A stretch of 64,000 bases of DNA from UBA4782 sp034429195 (GCA_034429195.1 DAOUGQ010000012.1:62001-126000), one strand, 5' to 3'. Positions 1 to 9,202 are shown, numbered from the stretch's first letter. Made by a program: numbers and translations. The notes: a model not told the origin generated them from the sequence alone.

Positions 1-1230
1 AAAAACCATACTGCGCCCTTCTGTTACATTACCGTGAATTGTGCTGAAGTGATTGAAGATTAAAAGAGCAAATACTGAACTCACAATGCTGATCACACCA
101 ATGAGACTTAAGCCCAGATGGGTCAGGATAGGGGCATCCTTTGACTTGGGCGGTTCATCCATGATGCCCCTTTCTTTGGGTTCGAATCCCAACACAATAT
201 CTGATGGCCCATCACAGATCAGATGGATCCATAGGATTTGTGCCACTGCCAGAGGTGCCGGCCATTGCAATACCATCGCAATGAAGATCGTTAAGACTTC
301 TGCGAAGGAATTGGAAAGAGTGTATGCCACTACTTTACGGATGTTTTGGAAGATGGTGCGTCCTTCCTCAACTGCTGCTACTACGGTGCGGAAGTTGCTA
401 TCCAGAAGAACAAGGTCTGCAGTTTCTTTTGCTACATCGGTAGCAGAGTCAACAACCACACCAATGTTGGCTCGCTTCAAGGCTGGAGCATCATTCACCC
501 CATCACCGATCATGGCAGTTACCTGATTGGTGCCCTGTAATGCTTTGATAATACGAAGTTTATCGTTTGACCGGATTCGAGCGAATACCGCCACATGATT
601 CACCAGTTGTTGAAGCTGGTTGTCGTCGAGTTGTGTCATCTCCTCGCCATCGATGATTTTGTCGCCATCACGGATTAAGCCAATGTTGCGACCAATGCGT
701 TCTGCAGTTTTTCGATAATCTCCTGTGATCATGCAAACTCTAATTCCAGCATGCTGGGCAACTTTTACCGCATCGACCACACCTTCACGTATGGGGTCTT
801 CCATGCCAAGTAATCCAACCCAAATATAACCTGTATGGTCTTCCAATATCCCCAGAGGGCGGTACGCCAATCCAAGCAATCGAAGCCCTTCGCCAGCCCA
901 TTCATCGATCTGAGAAAGGATACGTTTTTTCACATTCTGGTCGATCTGGCACATTTCCAACACAATCTCTGGTGCACCTTTGAGAAAGTTGAAGCTACCT
1001 TGCCCATTCACTTTATTGGCAGTGATCATGTACTTGGTTTCACTGGTAAAAAGTTCTTCTGCCAATCTTTCAGATTCATCAAACCTATCTTGAATATTGT
1101 TAACCCCATTTTGAGATTGCGCATATTCCCACAAAGCAACATCTACAGGGCCTTCCAGGTTATTGCAGAGTATCATAGTTTCAAGAGCACGTTCACGGTC
1201 TGTAAGCTCAACGTGGTTCACACGTATGAC
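1..1230 (-). pseudogene. P-type cation ATPase, C-terminal part in shifted frame (partial)
   Basis: Reading the minus strand from about 1230 to the window edge gives a continuous protein that continues the neighbouring ATPase in another frame. It begins VIRVNHVELTDRERALETM and contains the nucleotide-binding domain KGAPE motif (around 980), the MITGD motif (around 735), and the hinge MIGDGVNDAPAL (around 505). Two membrane segments follow, with PSDIVLGFEPKERG near 180. These are the conserved elements after the phosphorylation loop of type II P-type ATPases. The gene runs off the window at base 1, so the last membrane helices are missing. There is no sensible start codon or ribosome site at the join, so I treat it as the second half of one gene broken by a frameshift, either a real lesion or a sequence error. 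Confidence 0.8.
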
Positions 1231-2209
1231 CTTCGGTAAGTGTTCCTGTTTTATCGGTACATATCGTGGTCACTGAACCCAATGTCTCCACTGCAAGCAG
1301 GCGCTTAACAAGACCGTTTCGTTTTAAAATCTTGCGCATACCCAACACGAGAATTACTGTGACAGCGATCAGCAATCCTTCTGGTACTGCAGCAATCGCC
1401 AGGATGATCGATGTACGCAGCATATTCAGAAAATCTCTACCCATGAAGAGACCTGTAATAAGTATGGCAATAGTAAATCCGACCACGATGAAAGTCAGAG
1501 TCTTGCTGAATTTTTTTAACCGGATCTGCAGGGGGGTATCTTCTTCGACATGTTCACGCAGACTGGAGGCGATTTGACCCAGCTCAGTGCGAGTTCCCGT
1601 TTCGGTCACTTCCATCAACCCGCGACCTGTCAGGATCGTAGTCCCCATAAAGGCTTTATTGACAGTAGACGGCTCATCCTTGTTAACAATGTCGCTCTTA
1701 TTGACCGGCTCACTTTCACCTGTCAGGATGGACTCATCCACTGCAATTTTGTACCCTTCCAGGATCACCCCATCTCCTGGCACTTTTTCTCCTGCGTTCA
1801 ACACCACAAGATCACCCGGTACGAGCTCACTAACTTCTACTTCTTTCCGTTCTGCACCTTGTTCGCCCATTCTGATCACGGTTGTCGTTGGTTTGAGAAG
1901 ATTCTTTAATGCCAAATATGTGTTTTGAGCCTGATATTCCTGAACAAAACCGAGTATCGCATCTACGATAACTACAACCATAATGATGGCAAAATCGCCA
2001 TATTCCGCTACGATCAAAGAAACCAGAGCAGCAACCAGGATAATATAAACCAGGGGACTTTTGAATTGATTGAAAAGGATGATCCACCACGTAGTAGTTT
2101 TTTCTGCGGGAAGAACGTTTTCTCCGAATTCTTTCCGGCGTTCTAGAACCTGGCTTTCAGAAAGACCGGTTGTAGCTACGGGTTTGTTGTTATCAGTTGA
2201 AACTTGCAT
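1208..2209 (-). CDS. Calcium-type P-type ATPase, N-terminal part, ending at a frameshift
   Basis: These 333 residues are the front of a type II (calcium/cation pump-like) P-type ATPase, which uses ATP to move cations across the membrane. An N-terminal cation-ATPase domain is followed by two membrane segments (about 45-85), an actuator domain with LTGESEPV (the TGES motif), a second hairpin with AAVPEGLL in helix M4 where the ion-binding PEGL motif lies, and the phosphorylation motif DKTGTLT near the end. The frame then reaches a stop within ten codons, while the rest of the enzyme continues one base out of phase from about 1230. No member of the family ends at this motif, so the product as it stands would be inactive. 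Ion specificity (calcium, manganese or other) cannot be settled. Confidence 0.85.
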   Translation of the reverse strand: MQVSTDNNKPVATTGLSESQVLERRKEFGENVLPAEKTTTWWIILFNQFKSPLVYIILVAALVSLIVAEYGDFAIIMVVVIVDAILGFVQEYQAQNTYLALKNLLKPTTTVIRMGEQGAERKEVEVSELVPGDLVVLNAGEKVPGDGVILEGYKIAVDESILTGESEPVNKSDIVNKDEPSTVNKAFMGTTILTGRGLMEVTETGTRTELGQIASSLREHVEEDTPLQIRLKKFSKTLTFIVVGFTIAILITGLFMGRDFLNMLRTSIILAIAAVPEGLLIAVTVILVLGMRKILKRNGLVKRLLAVETLGSVTTICTDKTGTLTEGHTCEPR

Positions 2210-2417
2210 CCTCTTTATTCCTGAATGTTGTTTAGATTTTTGATCATACTTTCTTTTTCATAGACACCATATTCTGATTTTGACAAATTGACGAAATGGA
2301 ATGGTTATTAAAAGCAAGTTTACTTATTTGAATCATATCTTTTTAGAAAAATATTTCAAGCCTGAATTTTCAAAGCAGAGTAGAAGAATTCCACCTCGCT
2401 GGTTTGAGGGCGTGTAT

Positions 2418-2672
2418 TCAATACCCTCCCCAAAAGATGCAATTCTGGCAAGGGATGATCAAAATATTATCTGTAGCATCATTTTTTACACGGAGCTTCT
2501 CACAGATATCTTTCGTAAGGTTTTCGAATCTCTGGTTGAACACTTTGAAACCACTAATACATTCTAGATTAGTAAAAGTTTCAGCAGCATCTGGAACTGA
2601 TAATTCTGGTTTTTGTTCTTTTATAAGTTTTTCTAGTTCATCGTGATGGCCCCTGTTTGGACTTGGCGTCAA
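2418..2672 (-). CDS. Doubtful short ORF, hypothetical (84 aa)
   Basis: An 84-codon ORF lies in the otherwise empty 580 bases between the ATPase and ftsH. It has a charged first half and a phrase NLTKDICEKLRVKND that looks protein-like. I recognise no domain and see no clear ribosome binding site. It could be the remnant of a longer gene, or chance. The rest of 2210-2789 shows nothing else I can support. Confidence 0.25.
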   Translation of the reverse strand: MTPSPNRGHHDELEKLIKEQKPELSVPDAAETFTNLECISGFKVFNQRFENLTKDICEKLRVKNDATDNILIIPCQNCIFWGGY

Positions 2673-2789
2673 CCCGTATCTTAAAATGTCTTAATCTAAA
2701 AATGATTTGCATCAGAAAATTATTAAATTTAAAGCGGAGGAATTTGCACAATTAAAATTCCTCCGCCAATTTTGATCGATCAGACTGGA

Positions 2790-4706
2790 CTAAGATTCTA
2801 TTACTTCCAGAGCTTTTTTGACTGCTGTGCCATCCACTGTCTCGGTTTCCAGCAATTGTTTTGCCAACTGTTCAAGAGCAGGTCGATGTTCAATAAGTAA
2901 TCGCTGCACACGTTGATATTGCTCACTTGTGATCCGCATTACTTCTTCGTCGATCAATTTTTGAGTTTCCGGACTGGCAACAGAGCCAGCATCACTGCCA
3001 GTCAAGAATTGAGATTGTTGTGTGACGTAACGCACTACACCCAGTTTTTCGCTCATACCAAATTCTGTCACCATACGACGAGCTAATTCACTTGCCCTTT
3101 GGATGTCATCACTTGCACCGGTGCTGATGGTGTTGCAAACCACCTGCTCAGCAGCTCTTCCACCTAGCATGGTGGCAATATGATCTTCTAGTTCTTCACG
3201 TGTCAAAAGGTATCGGTCTTCGGTTGGCATTTGCATGGTATATCCCAAAGCGCCACGCCCACGAGGAACGATGCTCACTTTAGCAACTGGGTTGGCATGA
3301 GGTAATAATTCCGCTATTAAAGCATGCCCGCTTTCATGATAAGCTACAGTAGTTCGCTCTGTTTCATTCATTACGCGTGATTTCTTTTCCAATCCAGCAA
3401 TCACACGTTCGATAGCAGCTTCAAAATCATTCATCGTCACATCTTTTGCGTTGCGACGGGCAGCTAGAAGCGCAGCCTCATTGATGATATTGGCAAGGTC
3501 AGCGCCGCTGAAACCTGGAGTGATCCTGGCAGCTCGCTCCATATCAAAATCAGGTGCAAGCACAACATTCTTACTATGAATGCGTAATATCTGTCGTCTT
3601 CCAATCAAGTCAGGAGCTGCAACCGTGATCTGCCTGTCAAACCGTCCAGCGCGCAGCAGCGCCTGATCAAGCACTTCGGGGCGGTTCGTGGCTGCCATGA
3701 TGATCACTGGCTTATCTTTTTCAGTATGGAATCCATCGATCTCAGAAAGAAGCTGGTTGAGGGTTTGTTCTCGCTCATCATTTCCACCAAATCGAGTTGC
3801 TCCAACACGAGATTGACCAATTGCGTCGATTTCATCGATGAAGATGATAGCAGGTGCAGCCTTGCGAGCCTGCTCGAACAGATCACGCACACGTGCTGCA
3901 CCAACACCAACAAACATTTCAACAAATTCAGAGCCACTGGTTTCAAAGAAGGGAACTTCTGCTTCACCAGCAGAAGCTTTGGCAAGCAGGGTCTTTCCAG
4001 TTCCAGGAGGCCCAACCAATAAAACGCCTTTCGGGATGCGCCCGCCGAGATTTGAGAATTTTTCCGGCGTTTTCAGGAATTGAATGATCTCACTCAATTC
4101 ACTGATCGCTTCATCAGCTCCTCCAACATCTTTGAAAGTAATTCCAATGCTTTCCGGCTTTACTTCTGTTGCTTTGCTTTTTCCCACTCCCATGATGCTG
4201 CCAGCACCCCCCAATCCGCTCTTTGCCAATTTTTGATACCCAAAATACCATACTGCCCCAATAAGTAGGAGCGGAATACCATATGACAGTAAAAAACTAC
4301 CTACCGGGCTGGGAGGTGGACTGACGCTATACTTTATCCCCGCAGCATCCAACTCCTCGATCAAGCTGGGGTCACCATTGGGTACTGCAATGACGGTGAA
4401 GGGGATACTTTTGAGACTTGTAGCGGTATCACCGGTGTTCTTCATGGTTCCAACGATCTTTTCTTCACCCAGTGTAGCTTCGAGGATATCACCCGATTTG
4501 ATCTTTGCCTTGAACTCACTATATGGGATTTGAATTTCTTTATTTAATAGTGGGGTTAATACGAACTGCTGAAATAACCACAGACCGATCATGCTTACAA
4601 TCAAATAACTCAAACCAAATCCTGTTTGTTTCCTGCGCAGGTCTTGTATCCTTTTATCTTCGTTCTCCTCACCTTTCTTAGGTGAGTTATTCTCTTTTTT
4701 CATCAT
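2790..4706 (-). CDS. ftsH: ATP-dependent zinc metalloprotease FtsH
   Basis: FtsH is a membrane-anchored AAA+ protease that extracts and degrades misfolded membrane proteins and some soluble regulators. The 638 residues match the family in length and order: charged N-terminus, membrane segment about 30-50, short extracytoplasmic domain, second membrane segment about 136-155, AAA domain with Walker A GPPGTGKT (232-239), Walker B IIFIDEID (287-294) and second region of homology RAGRFDR (352-358), then the peptidase domain with zinc motif HESGH (457-461) and the third ligand region ASDDIQRA near 533. The start MMKKE has two adjacent ATGs and I keep the first. It stands alone, not in an obvious operon. 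Confidence 0.98.
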   Translation of the reverse strand: MMKKENNSPKKGEENEDKRIQDLRRKQTGFGLSYLIVSMIGLWLFQQFVLTPLLNKEIQIPYSEFKAKIKSGDILEATLGEEKIVGTMKNTGDTATSLKSIPFTVIAVPNGDPSLIEELDAAGIKYSVSPPPSPVGSFLLSYGIPLLLIGAVWYFGYQKLAKSGLGGAGSIMGVGKSKATEVKPESIGITFKDVGGADEAISELSEIIQFLKTPEKFSNLGGRIPKGVLLVGPPGTGKTLLAKASAGEAEVPFFETSGSEFVEMFVGVGAARVRDLFEQARKAAPAIIFIDEIDAIGQSRVGATRFGGNDEREQTLNQLLSEIDGFHTEKDKPVIIMAATNRPEVLDQALLRAGRFDRQITVAAPDLIGRRQILRIHSKNVVLAPDFDMERAARITPGFSGADLANIINEAALLAARRNAKDVTMNDFEAAIERVIAGLEKKSRVMNETERTTVAYHESGHALIAELLPHANPVAKVSIVPRGRGALGYTMQMPTEDRYLLTREELEDHIATMLGGRAAEQVVCNTISTGASDDIQRASELARRMVTEFGMSEKLGVVRYVTQQSQFLTGSDAGSVASPETQKLIDEEVMRITSEQYQRVQRLLIEHRPALEQLAKQLLETETVDGTAVKKALEVIES

Positions 4707-5196
4707 CTTACCTCGCTTATTTTATAAAAAGCCAAATTGCAGATATTTGCTGGCAAACAGAACCTTCGTAAAGAAGAGTATTTTTGATAATATCATAGAA
4801 CGTTTTTATAGCTGCGCCATTCATATAAATTTCTGATTATTCTCTATTAGTTTGATTATCTACAACTTTAAGAATGCATTACAAAGGGTTTGTTGAATCA
4901 ATAGGCTTGCAAACTCTTACTACCATGTTTAGCACTAAAGGATCTCTTCAAGCATGATTCCTAGAGGTAAATTGATTGATTATTTGTCTGGTTAATTAAG
5001 GTCATCTAATGTTTGAATTGAACCCAAAAGGGTCCAGTTCGAAGTTTATGTTCTTCGACTTCAACTTTTGCTTTTAAATGGTGCCATCAGGATGCTCAGG
5101 TGGAGAGTACAGGGTGTACAGTTTCATTGCCAATCTCTTCTTCTGTTCTTTTTTCAAGTTCTATAAGGTATCCAGCAATATATGTCTCATTTGATT
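4707..5196. other. Gene-free spacer, nothing recognised
   Basis: About 490 AT-rich bases upstream of ftsH (minus strand) and beyond the end of the cupin gene. It must hold the ftsH promoter, but I cannot assign boxes with confidence. I see no ORF of note, RNA signature or long repeat. Confidence 0.5.
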
Positions 5197-5231
5197 AAAA
5201 AAGAGGCTGCCAGTCTGGCAACCTCTTTTTT
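5197..5231 (-). terminator. Bidirectional intrinsic terminator after cupin gene
   Basis: The arms AAAAAAGAGG-TGCCA and TGGCA-CCTCTTTTTT form a near-perfect stem with a three-base loop and T runs on either strand. It lies 30 bases beyond the stop of the minus-strand cupin gene and so ends the left catabolic operon. Confidence 0.85.
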
Positions 5232-5259
5232 CATTTTGCAAAATTACTATTCAGAAGGA

Positions 5260-5679
5260 TTATTTTTCTTTACCGCTTAATTTGAGATATTCATCAAGAC
5301 GGTCTTTATTGGGGATCACACAAATAAATCCAAGAGGTTCATCTCCTGTGTTGATGACCCCATGAACATCATTTGGAGCAACATAAACCATATCACGCGC
5401 TTGAATAGGATAGGTTTTCCCATTGATCATCACTTCACCCTTGCCATGCAAGATATACATCCCATGATCATGAATATGCTGATCGGGCATGGTTGAATGA
5501 CCGCCAGGTTGGACACAGAAATATCGGAAAACGTAATTAACTGCATCATCTTGAGGACCGATTACTACTTTCCCTTTTGCAAATTTGGCAGTATCTGTGG
5601 GTGGGATTTGTTTTGGGATGCTGTTTTCCCAATCATATTCTGTTTCAGTACCATTGAAATGATGTACAGCCGAACTCAT
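5260..5679 (-). CDS. Cupin-domain protein
   Basis: A 139-residue single-domain cupin. The first cupin motif is around HIHDHGMYILHGKGEV (about 73-88), with several histidines as metal ligands, and the second is around PNDVHGVINTG, whose His would complete the site. Such small cupins are often sugar isomerases or epimerases or sensor-like binding proteins. The exact reaction cannot be read from sequence. It is the last gene of the minus-strand unit dehydrogenase - SorC regulator - cupin, 31 bases after the regulator, with an AAGGAG site before its ATG, and is followed by a terminator. Context suggests a role in handling the sugar-like substrate of the flanking locus. Confidence 0.85.
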   Translation of the reverse strand: MSSAVHHFNGTETEYDWENSIPKQIPPTDTAKFAKGKVVIGPQDDAVNYVFRYFCVQPGGHSTMPDQHIHDHGMYILHGKGEVMINGKTYPIQARDMVYVAPNDVHGVINTGDEPLGFICVIPNKDRLDEYLKLSGKEK

Positions 5680-5710
5680 AATTTATCTCCTTTTTCTTCA
5701 CATGAGTTGT

Positions 5711-6685
5711 TCAGTTCTTCTTTAATAACTCTTTTGCACTACTAACATCTGTAATGAGAACATTGATGTAATTGCCAAGTAAAGCGGCTTTCATAGCTCG
5801 AATTTTGTTTTCACCACCAGAAACCAGCACACTATAAGGAATGTATTTCAGATCGTCCAATTGAATTGCCATTAATCTACCATCCAGTGGGTTTGAAACA
5901 GGGCGACCGCGTTCGTCGATAAAATGACCCAACAAATCACCAACAGCTTTCTCTCTTTGCAGTTGTTGCAGAATTTCGTCATTGATGTACCCAATTTGAT
6001 GCAAAAGGGCGTCATCATCAACGGTACCAACACTGGTAATGAGAATATCACAGTGACGGGCTATCTCGAACCTTTCTGCGATATGAGTTTCGCTCATTAA
6101 CAGATCCCGAATGGATTGGTTTGACACAAAGGTAGGAACATCCAGTAAATGAGCCTGTCCGCCGTAAAGCTGGGCAATTCGGCTGATGACAGCATAGGAG
6201 CTGAAACCACTATTGACGGAATCGGATGCTCCCATTACTTCAATGAATGTTGTTCCGGTAGGTTGTTTATTTTCAATTACTTCCGGTAGGTATGCAAGGG
6301 TTCGTCCCATCGAAATACCTACTACAAGCTCTGGTCGTAGATGCGGAGTCAGCCATTGGGCAGCTGCTTTTGCCAGCAGCCGGCGAAGAGGCTCCCCATT
6401 GGGGATATCCAGAATCACCGAAGCGTCACGAAGATTGTACCGACTAATGAGTTCCTGTTCAAGGTCAACAAACATCCCAGAGGGTTGATGAATTCGAATA
6501 TCTACGATGCCATAACTCTTCGCCCTGGCGATTAATCTGGTAACTTTGATCCTTGAGACATTCAGTTCTTCCGCGACTTCCGTTTGAGTCAATCCCTGAA
6601 TATAATAAAGCCAGGCAGCGCGCGTGATTAAACGTAATTCATCTTGCTGGAGTTCGCTTGTTGGAATATTCTTTAGAGGTTCCAT
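5711..6685 (-). CDS. SorC/DeoR-type sugar-binding transcriptional regulator
   Basis: This 324-residue protein has the SorC family layout. An N-terminal helix-turn-helix (about 20-62, GLTQTEVAEELNVSRIKVTR) is followed by a large sugar-phosphate-binding domain of the DeoR/NagB-like fold, with VVGISMGRTL and the C-terminal SGGENKIRAMKAALLG region that contacts the effector. Family members are usually repressors or activators released by a phosphorylated sugar made by the pathway they control. It lies between the alcohol dehydrogenase and the cupin on the same strand with gaps of about 30 bases, so it is co-transcribed. A second, only distantly similar SorC protein heads the divergent operon. Which regulator reads which operator is unknown. 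Confidence 0.93.
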   Translation of the reverse strand: MEPLKNIPTSELQQDELRLITRAAWLYYIQGLTQTEVAEELNVSRIKVTRLIARAKSYGIVDIRIHQPSGMFVDLEQELISRYNLRDASVILDIPNGEPLRRLLAKAAAQWLTPHLRPELVVGISMGRTLAYLPEVIENKQPTGTTFIEVMGASDSVNSGFSSYAVISRIAQLYGGQAHLLDVPTFVSNQSIRDLLMSETHIAERFEIARHCDILITSVGTVDDDALLHQIGYINDEILQQLQREKAVGDLLGHFIDERGRPVSNPLDGRLMAIQLDDLKYIPYSVLVSGGENKIRAMKAALLGNYINVLITDVSSAKELLKKN

Positions 6686-6714
6686 CAGAACTCATCCTCT
6701 TTATAGAAAAGCCA

Positions 6715-7776
6715 TTAAAGAGGTTTTTCCTCATTCAATCCATTTGGATAAACTATGGTTTTTAACGATTCATCAGCTTTCACCATCATTTGAAATGCTT
6801 CCAGAGTGTCATCCAATTCTACACGATGAGTAATAGCAGCTTTAACATTGATGCGACCTGCTGAAATCCATTTCATGATCTGACTGGTGTCAAAGTGATC
6901 TGCAGAATATTTTGCTGAAATCTTAATTTCTCCAAAGTATTCATGTTGCGGATCGATCGTCCACTTTGGTTCAGGCATAGTGGGAGCACCAAGATGGAGA
7001 AAACCGCCTTTTTCGACCAGGCTGTGTCCCTGTGCATAAAGATTGACAGAAGGTACCGTCACGATCACAACATCAGCAAGATACCCACCGTTGATATCTC
7101 GCAATTTTTCCTGAACATTTTCCGTTTTGGGATTGATGGTGTGGGTGGCACCCATAGTTAATGCTTTTTGTAAGCGCCAATCGGATAGATCCATCGAAAT
7201 GACTTTGCCAGCGCCAAAAAGGGGTGCCATATGCAAGAATCCCATTCCCATGAAACCAGCACCAATCACCAGAACGGTATCGCCGGGAAGGATTTCAGTA
7301 ACTTTTAACCCACCAATGACACAACCCCAGGGCTCACAAACGGTAGCTTCAGCAAAGCTAACGTTTTGTGGAATCAGGATGGTGTCCCGATTGAGCTGGC
7401 GGGAGGGCACCCGAAAATACTGGCAGGTGGTACCCGGGAAAAGCATAGATTCTTTTAAACGCTCACAATTGGTATACCGTCCACGTAAGCACTGCCGGCA
7501 TGTACCACAAGATACATAGTGGTTGACAAAGATATGATCTCCGACATTAAAGTTTTTTACCTGGGGACCTTTATCGACAATAATGCCTGCAGGTTCGTGA
7601 CCCATAACTTTTGGAGCGCGTGGGGCATGATACCATTCCATTAATTCGCCGCCACAAATGCCACTGGCGACCGATTTCACCAGCACTTCATCCGGACCAA
7701 TTTCGGGAATTGGAACCTCTTCAATGCGGATATCATGGTTATTATAGTAAACAGCAGCTCGCATCATATTAGCCAT
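6715..7776 (-). CDS. Zinc-dependent medium-chain alcohol/polyol dehydrogenase
   Basis: A 353-residue medium-chain dehydrogenase that should oxidise an alcohol or polyol with NAD(P). Catalytic zinc ligands are seen in SGICGGE and MGHEPAG. The structural zinc site is CGTCRQCLRGRYTNC, and the Rossmann motif is VIGAGFMGMG. It belongs to the sorbitol/threonine dehydrogenase group. I use the ATG at 7776 (MANMMRAAVYY). The longer frame back to 7872 would start upstream of the promoter's own -10 box, and an AGGGA site sits 9 bases before 7776. First gene of the left arm of the catabolic locus, driven by the promoter at 7844-7872. Confidence 0.93.
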   Translation of the reverse strand: MANMMRAAVYYNNHDIRIEEVPIPEIGPDEVLVKSVASGICGGELMEWYHAPRAPKVMGHEPAGIIVDKGPQVKNFNVGDHIFVNHYVSCGTCRQCLRGRYTNCERLKESMLFPGTTCQYFRVPSRQLNRDTILIPQNVSFAEATVCEPWGCVIGGLKVTEILPGDTVLVIGAGFMGMGFLHMAPLFGAGKVISMDLSDWRLQKALTMGATHTINPKTENVQEKLRDINGGYLADVVIVTVPSVNLYAQGHSLVEKGGFLHLGAPTMPEPKWTIDPQHEYFGEIKISAKYSADHFDTSQIMKWISAGRINVKAAITHRVELDDTLEAFQMMVKADESLKTIVYPNGLNEEKPL

Positions 7777-7805
7777 AGTATTTATCCCTGTAATAAAATG
7801 AACAA

Positions 7806-7825
7806 TTGTACATATATGTGTACAA
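7806..7825. promoter_or_regulatory. Palindromic operator in the dehydrogenase leader
   Basis: TTGTACATATATGTGTACAA is an 18 of 20 base palindrome lying just after the predicted transcription start of the left operon. A weaker related palindrome (TTTGCACATATTGTAAA, 7834-7850) overlaps the -10 box. The placement is that of a repressor site. The adjacent SorC protein is the natural candidate binder. Confidence 0.65.
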
Positions 7826-7843
7826 ATGTATATGTTTGCACAT

Positions 7844-7872
7844 ATTGTAAACGAAAGATTGAAAAATGTCAA
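7844..7872 (-). promoter_or_regulatory. Promoter of the left catabolic operon
   Basis: On the minus strand a perfect TTGACA (7872-7867) is followed after 17 bases by TACAAT (7849-7844), giving a start of transcription near 7837, about 60 bases before the dehydrogenase ATG. Confidence 0.8.
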
Positions 7873-8029
7873 TTTCCTTGAAGAGAATAGGTATCAACAA
7901 AAACTCATTATAATTTTAATTAAGGGGAGAAAAAATTAATGATCATCTCATGTAAGGGAGAAAAATCGGTCTACATGACGCGCTTATTTGTAATCATTTA
8001 TAAACGCTGGAATAATTAAAAACCAGATT

Positions 8030-8047
8030 AGTGAACAATATTTCACT
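8030..8047. promoter_or_regulatory. DeoR/SorC-type palindromic operator
   Basis: AGTGAACAATATTTCACT has perfect 6-base arms (AGTGAA/TTCACT). It is close to the operator I recall for Bacillus subtilis DeoR, a SorC-family member (core TGAACAAAATTTCA), and sits at about -61 to -44 relative to the predicted start, as in that system. GTGAACAA is repeated in inverted form as TTGTTCAC at 8110-8117, downstream of the promoter. Confidence 0.65.
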
Positions 8048-8056
8048 ATTGCACTA

Positions 8057-8084
8057 TTGACACGGCAAAGAATCCTGCTATAAT
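8057..8084 (+). promoter_or_regulatory. Promoter of the SorC-Liv catabolic operon
   Basis: TTGACA (8057-8062), a 16-base spacer and TATAAT (8079-8084) with an extended TG element (TGC before the box). Transcription should start near 8091. It rules out the ATG at 8083 as start of the regulator and supports the ATG at 8146. Confidence 0.85.
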
Positions 8085-8145
8085 GTTGAAAACGTTCAGT
8101 ATTGAGCATTTGTTCACATCCCTGACTAAAAATGGACCGAGGAAT

Positions 8146-9096
8146 ATGAACGTAAGTCTTCTCGAAAAAGTTGCTAAGCTCTATTACGAAGATGGATTGA
8201 CGCAAGATATCATTGCTAAGAAGATTAGGGTATCGCGTCCAAAAGTATCTCGATTACTGAATGAAGCGCGCGAAATGGGGGTTGTACAAATCGTTATCAG
8301 CTCGCTTTCTAATCAATATGAAGATCTCGAAAGAGAATTGGAACAAAAAACTGGCTTGCTGGATAGTGTTATTTGTAGAGTAAGCGACCCTAACGATCCT
8401 GGAATAGTCAGCCAGGAATTAGGTGTAGAGGCAGCCCAGTATTTTGAGCGGATCGTTCAGGATACGGATGTGGTTGGATTTACCTGGGGTAACACTCTCT
8501 CTGTTATGGCTGATCAGATCACTCCCAACAAAATGCCACAGGTTGTAATCGTTCAAATGGTTGGTGGGTTTGGAGAACCAATCTCGGATACACACGCGGG
8601 GGATATTGCCCGCCGGGTGGCTCAAACTGTTAATGCAAAGCTGGTGATCATTCCTGCGCCAGGAATTGTCGAAAGTGCCGAATTATGTGAAGCCATTCAG
8701 AAGAATAAACATGTAAACTACGCGCTTTCGCTTTGCGCTGAAGTAAATGTTGCGTTTGTGGGCATTGGATCTTTCCGTAAAGATGCTCTATTGATGAGGA
8801 ACGAAGACATTATCACCTGGAATGAAGTTGACCCCCTGATAAAGCAAGGCGCGATCGGAGATATTGGATTGCGCTTTTTTGATGTTCATGGCAACCGGGT
8901 TAAATCTGAAATTGATCAAAGAATTATCGGTGCAGACCTCGAAGTAATGCAAAAGATTGAGCGTGTAGTAGGTATTGCGGGCGGGACGCAGAAATACGAT
9001 GCCATTCTGGGTTCGATACGTGGTAAATTCATTAATTCTCTTGTAACAGATGATGAAACAGCCCGACGCCTTATCCACGATTTTTCACTTTCATAA
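8146..9096 (+). CDS. SorC/DeoR-type transcriptional regulator of the divergent catabolic operon
   Basis: A 316-residue SorC-family regulator. The N-terminal helix-turn-helix is LTQDIIAKKIRVSRPKVSRL (about 19-38), followed by the sugar-phosphate-sensing domain with VVGFTWGNTLS and a C-terminal VVGIAGGTQKYDAILGSIRG segment. The start is set by the upstream promoter and a GAGGAA site just before the ATG. It is the first gene of a long plus-strand unit with an importer and catabolic enzymes, so it probably senses a phosphorylated intermediate made by the FGGY kinase encoded downstream. Autoregulation is likely through the palindrome at 8030-8047. It differs clearly from the second SorC protein of the left operon. 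Confidence 0.93.
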   Translation: MNVSLLEKVAKLYYEDGLTQDIIAKKIRVSRPKVSRLLNEAREMGVVQIVISSLSNQYEDLERELEQKTGLLDSVICRVSDPNDPGIVSQELGVEAAQYFERIVQDTDVVGFTWGNTLSVMADQITPNKMPQVVIVQMVGGFGEPISDTHAGDIARRVAQTVNAKLVIIPAPGIVESAELCEAIQKNKHVNYALSLCAEVNVAFVGIGSFRKDALLMRNEDIITWNEVDPLIKQGAIGDIGLRFFDVHGNRVKSEIDQRIIGADLEVMQKIERVVGIAGGTQKYDAILGSIRGKFINSLVTDDETARRLIHDFSLS

Positions 9097-9158
9097 CGGA
9101 GACATAGTTTTGCAAAAGGAGGAACTAACGAGTAGAAGATAATTCATTAATATTCCCC

Positions 9159-9188
9159 GTACGAAAATTTTATAAATCTGTACGAAAA
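9159..9188 (+). repeat. Direct repeat GTACGAAAA upstream of the binding-protein gene
   Basis: Two exact 9-base copies (9159-9167 and 9180-9188), 21 bases or two helical turns apart, lie just before the ribosome site of the substrate-binding protein. They may be an operator or an activator site for an internal promoter. Confidence 0.5.
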
Positions 9189-9202
9189 AATTGAGGAGAA
9201 AA

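Noticed and set aside
835..1239. Plus-strand ORF of 134 aa
   Set aside because: Antisense to the ATPase's shifted second half, whose minus-strand reading gives conserved P-type motifs.
8083..8145. Start of the SorC regulator at the ATG at 8083
   Set aside because: This ATG overlaps the -10 box (8079-8084) of the operon's own promoter; the ATG at 8146 has a ribosome site and begins the helix-turn-helix domain as in homologues.
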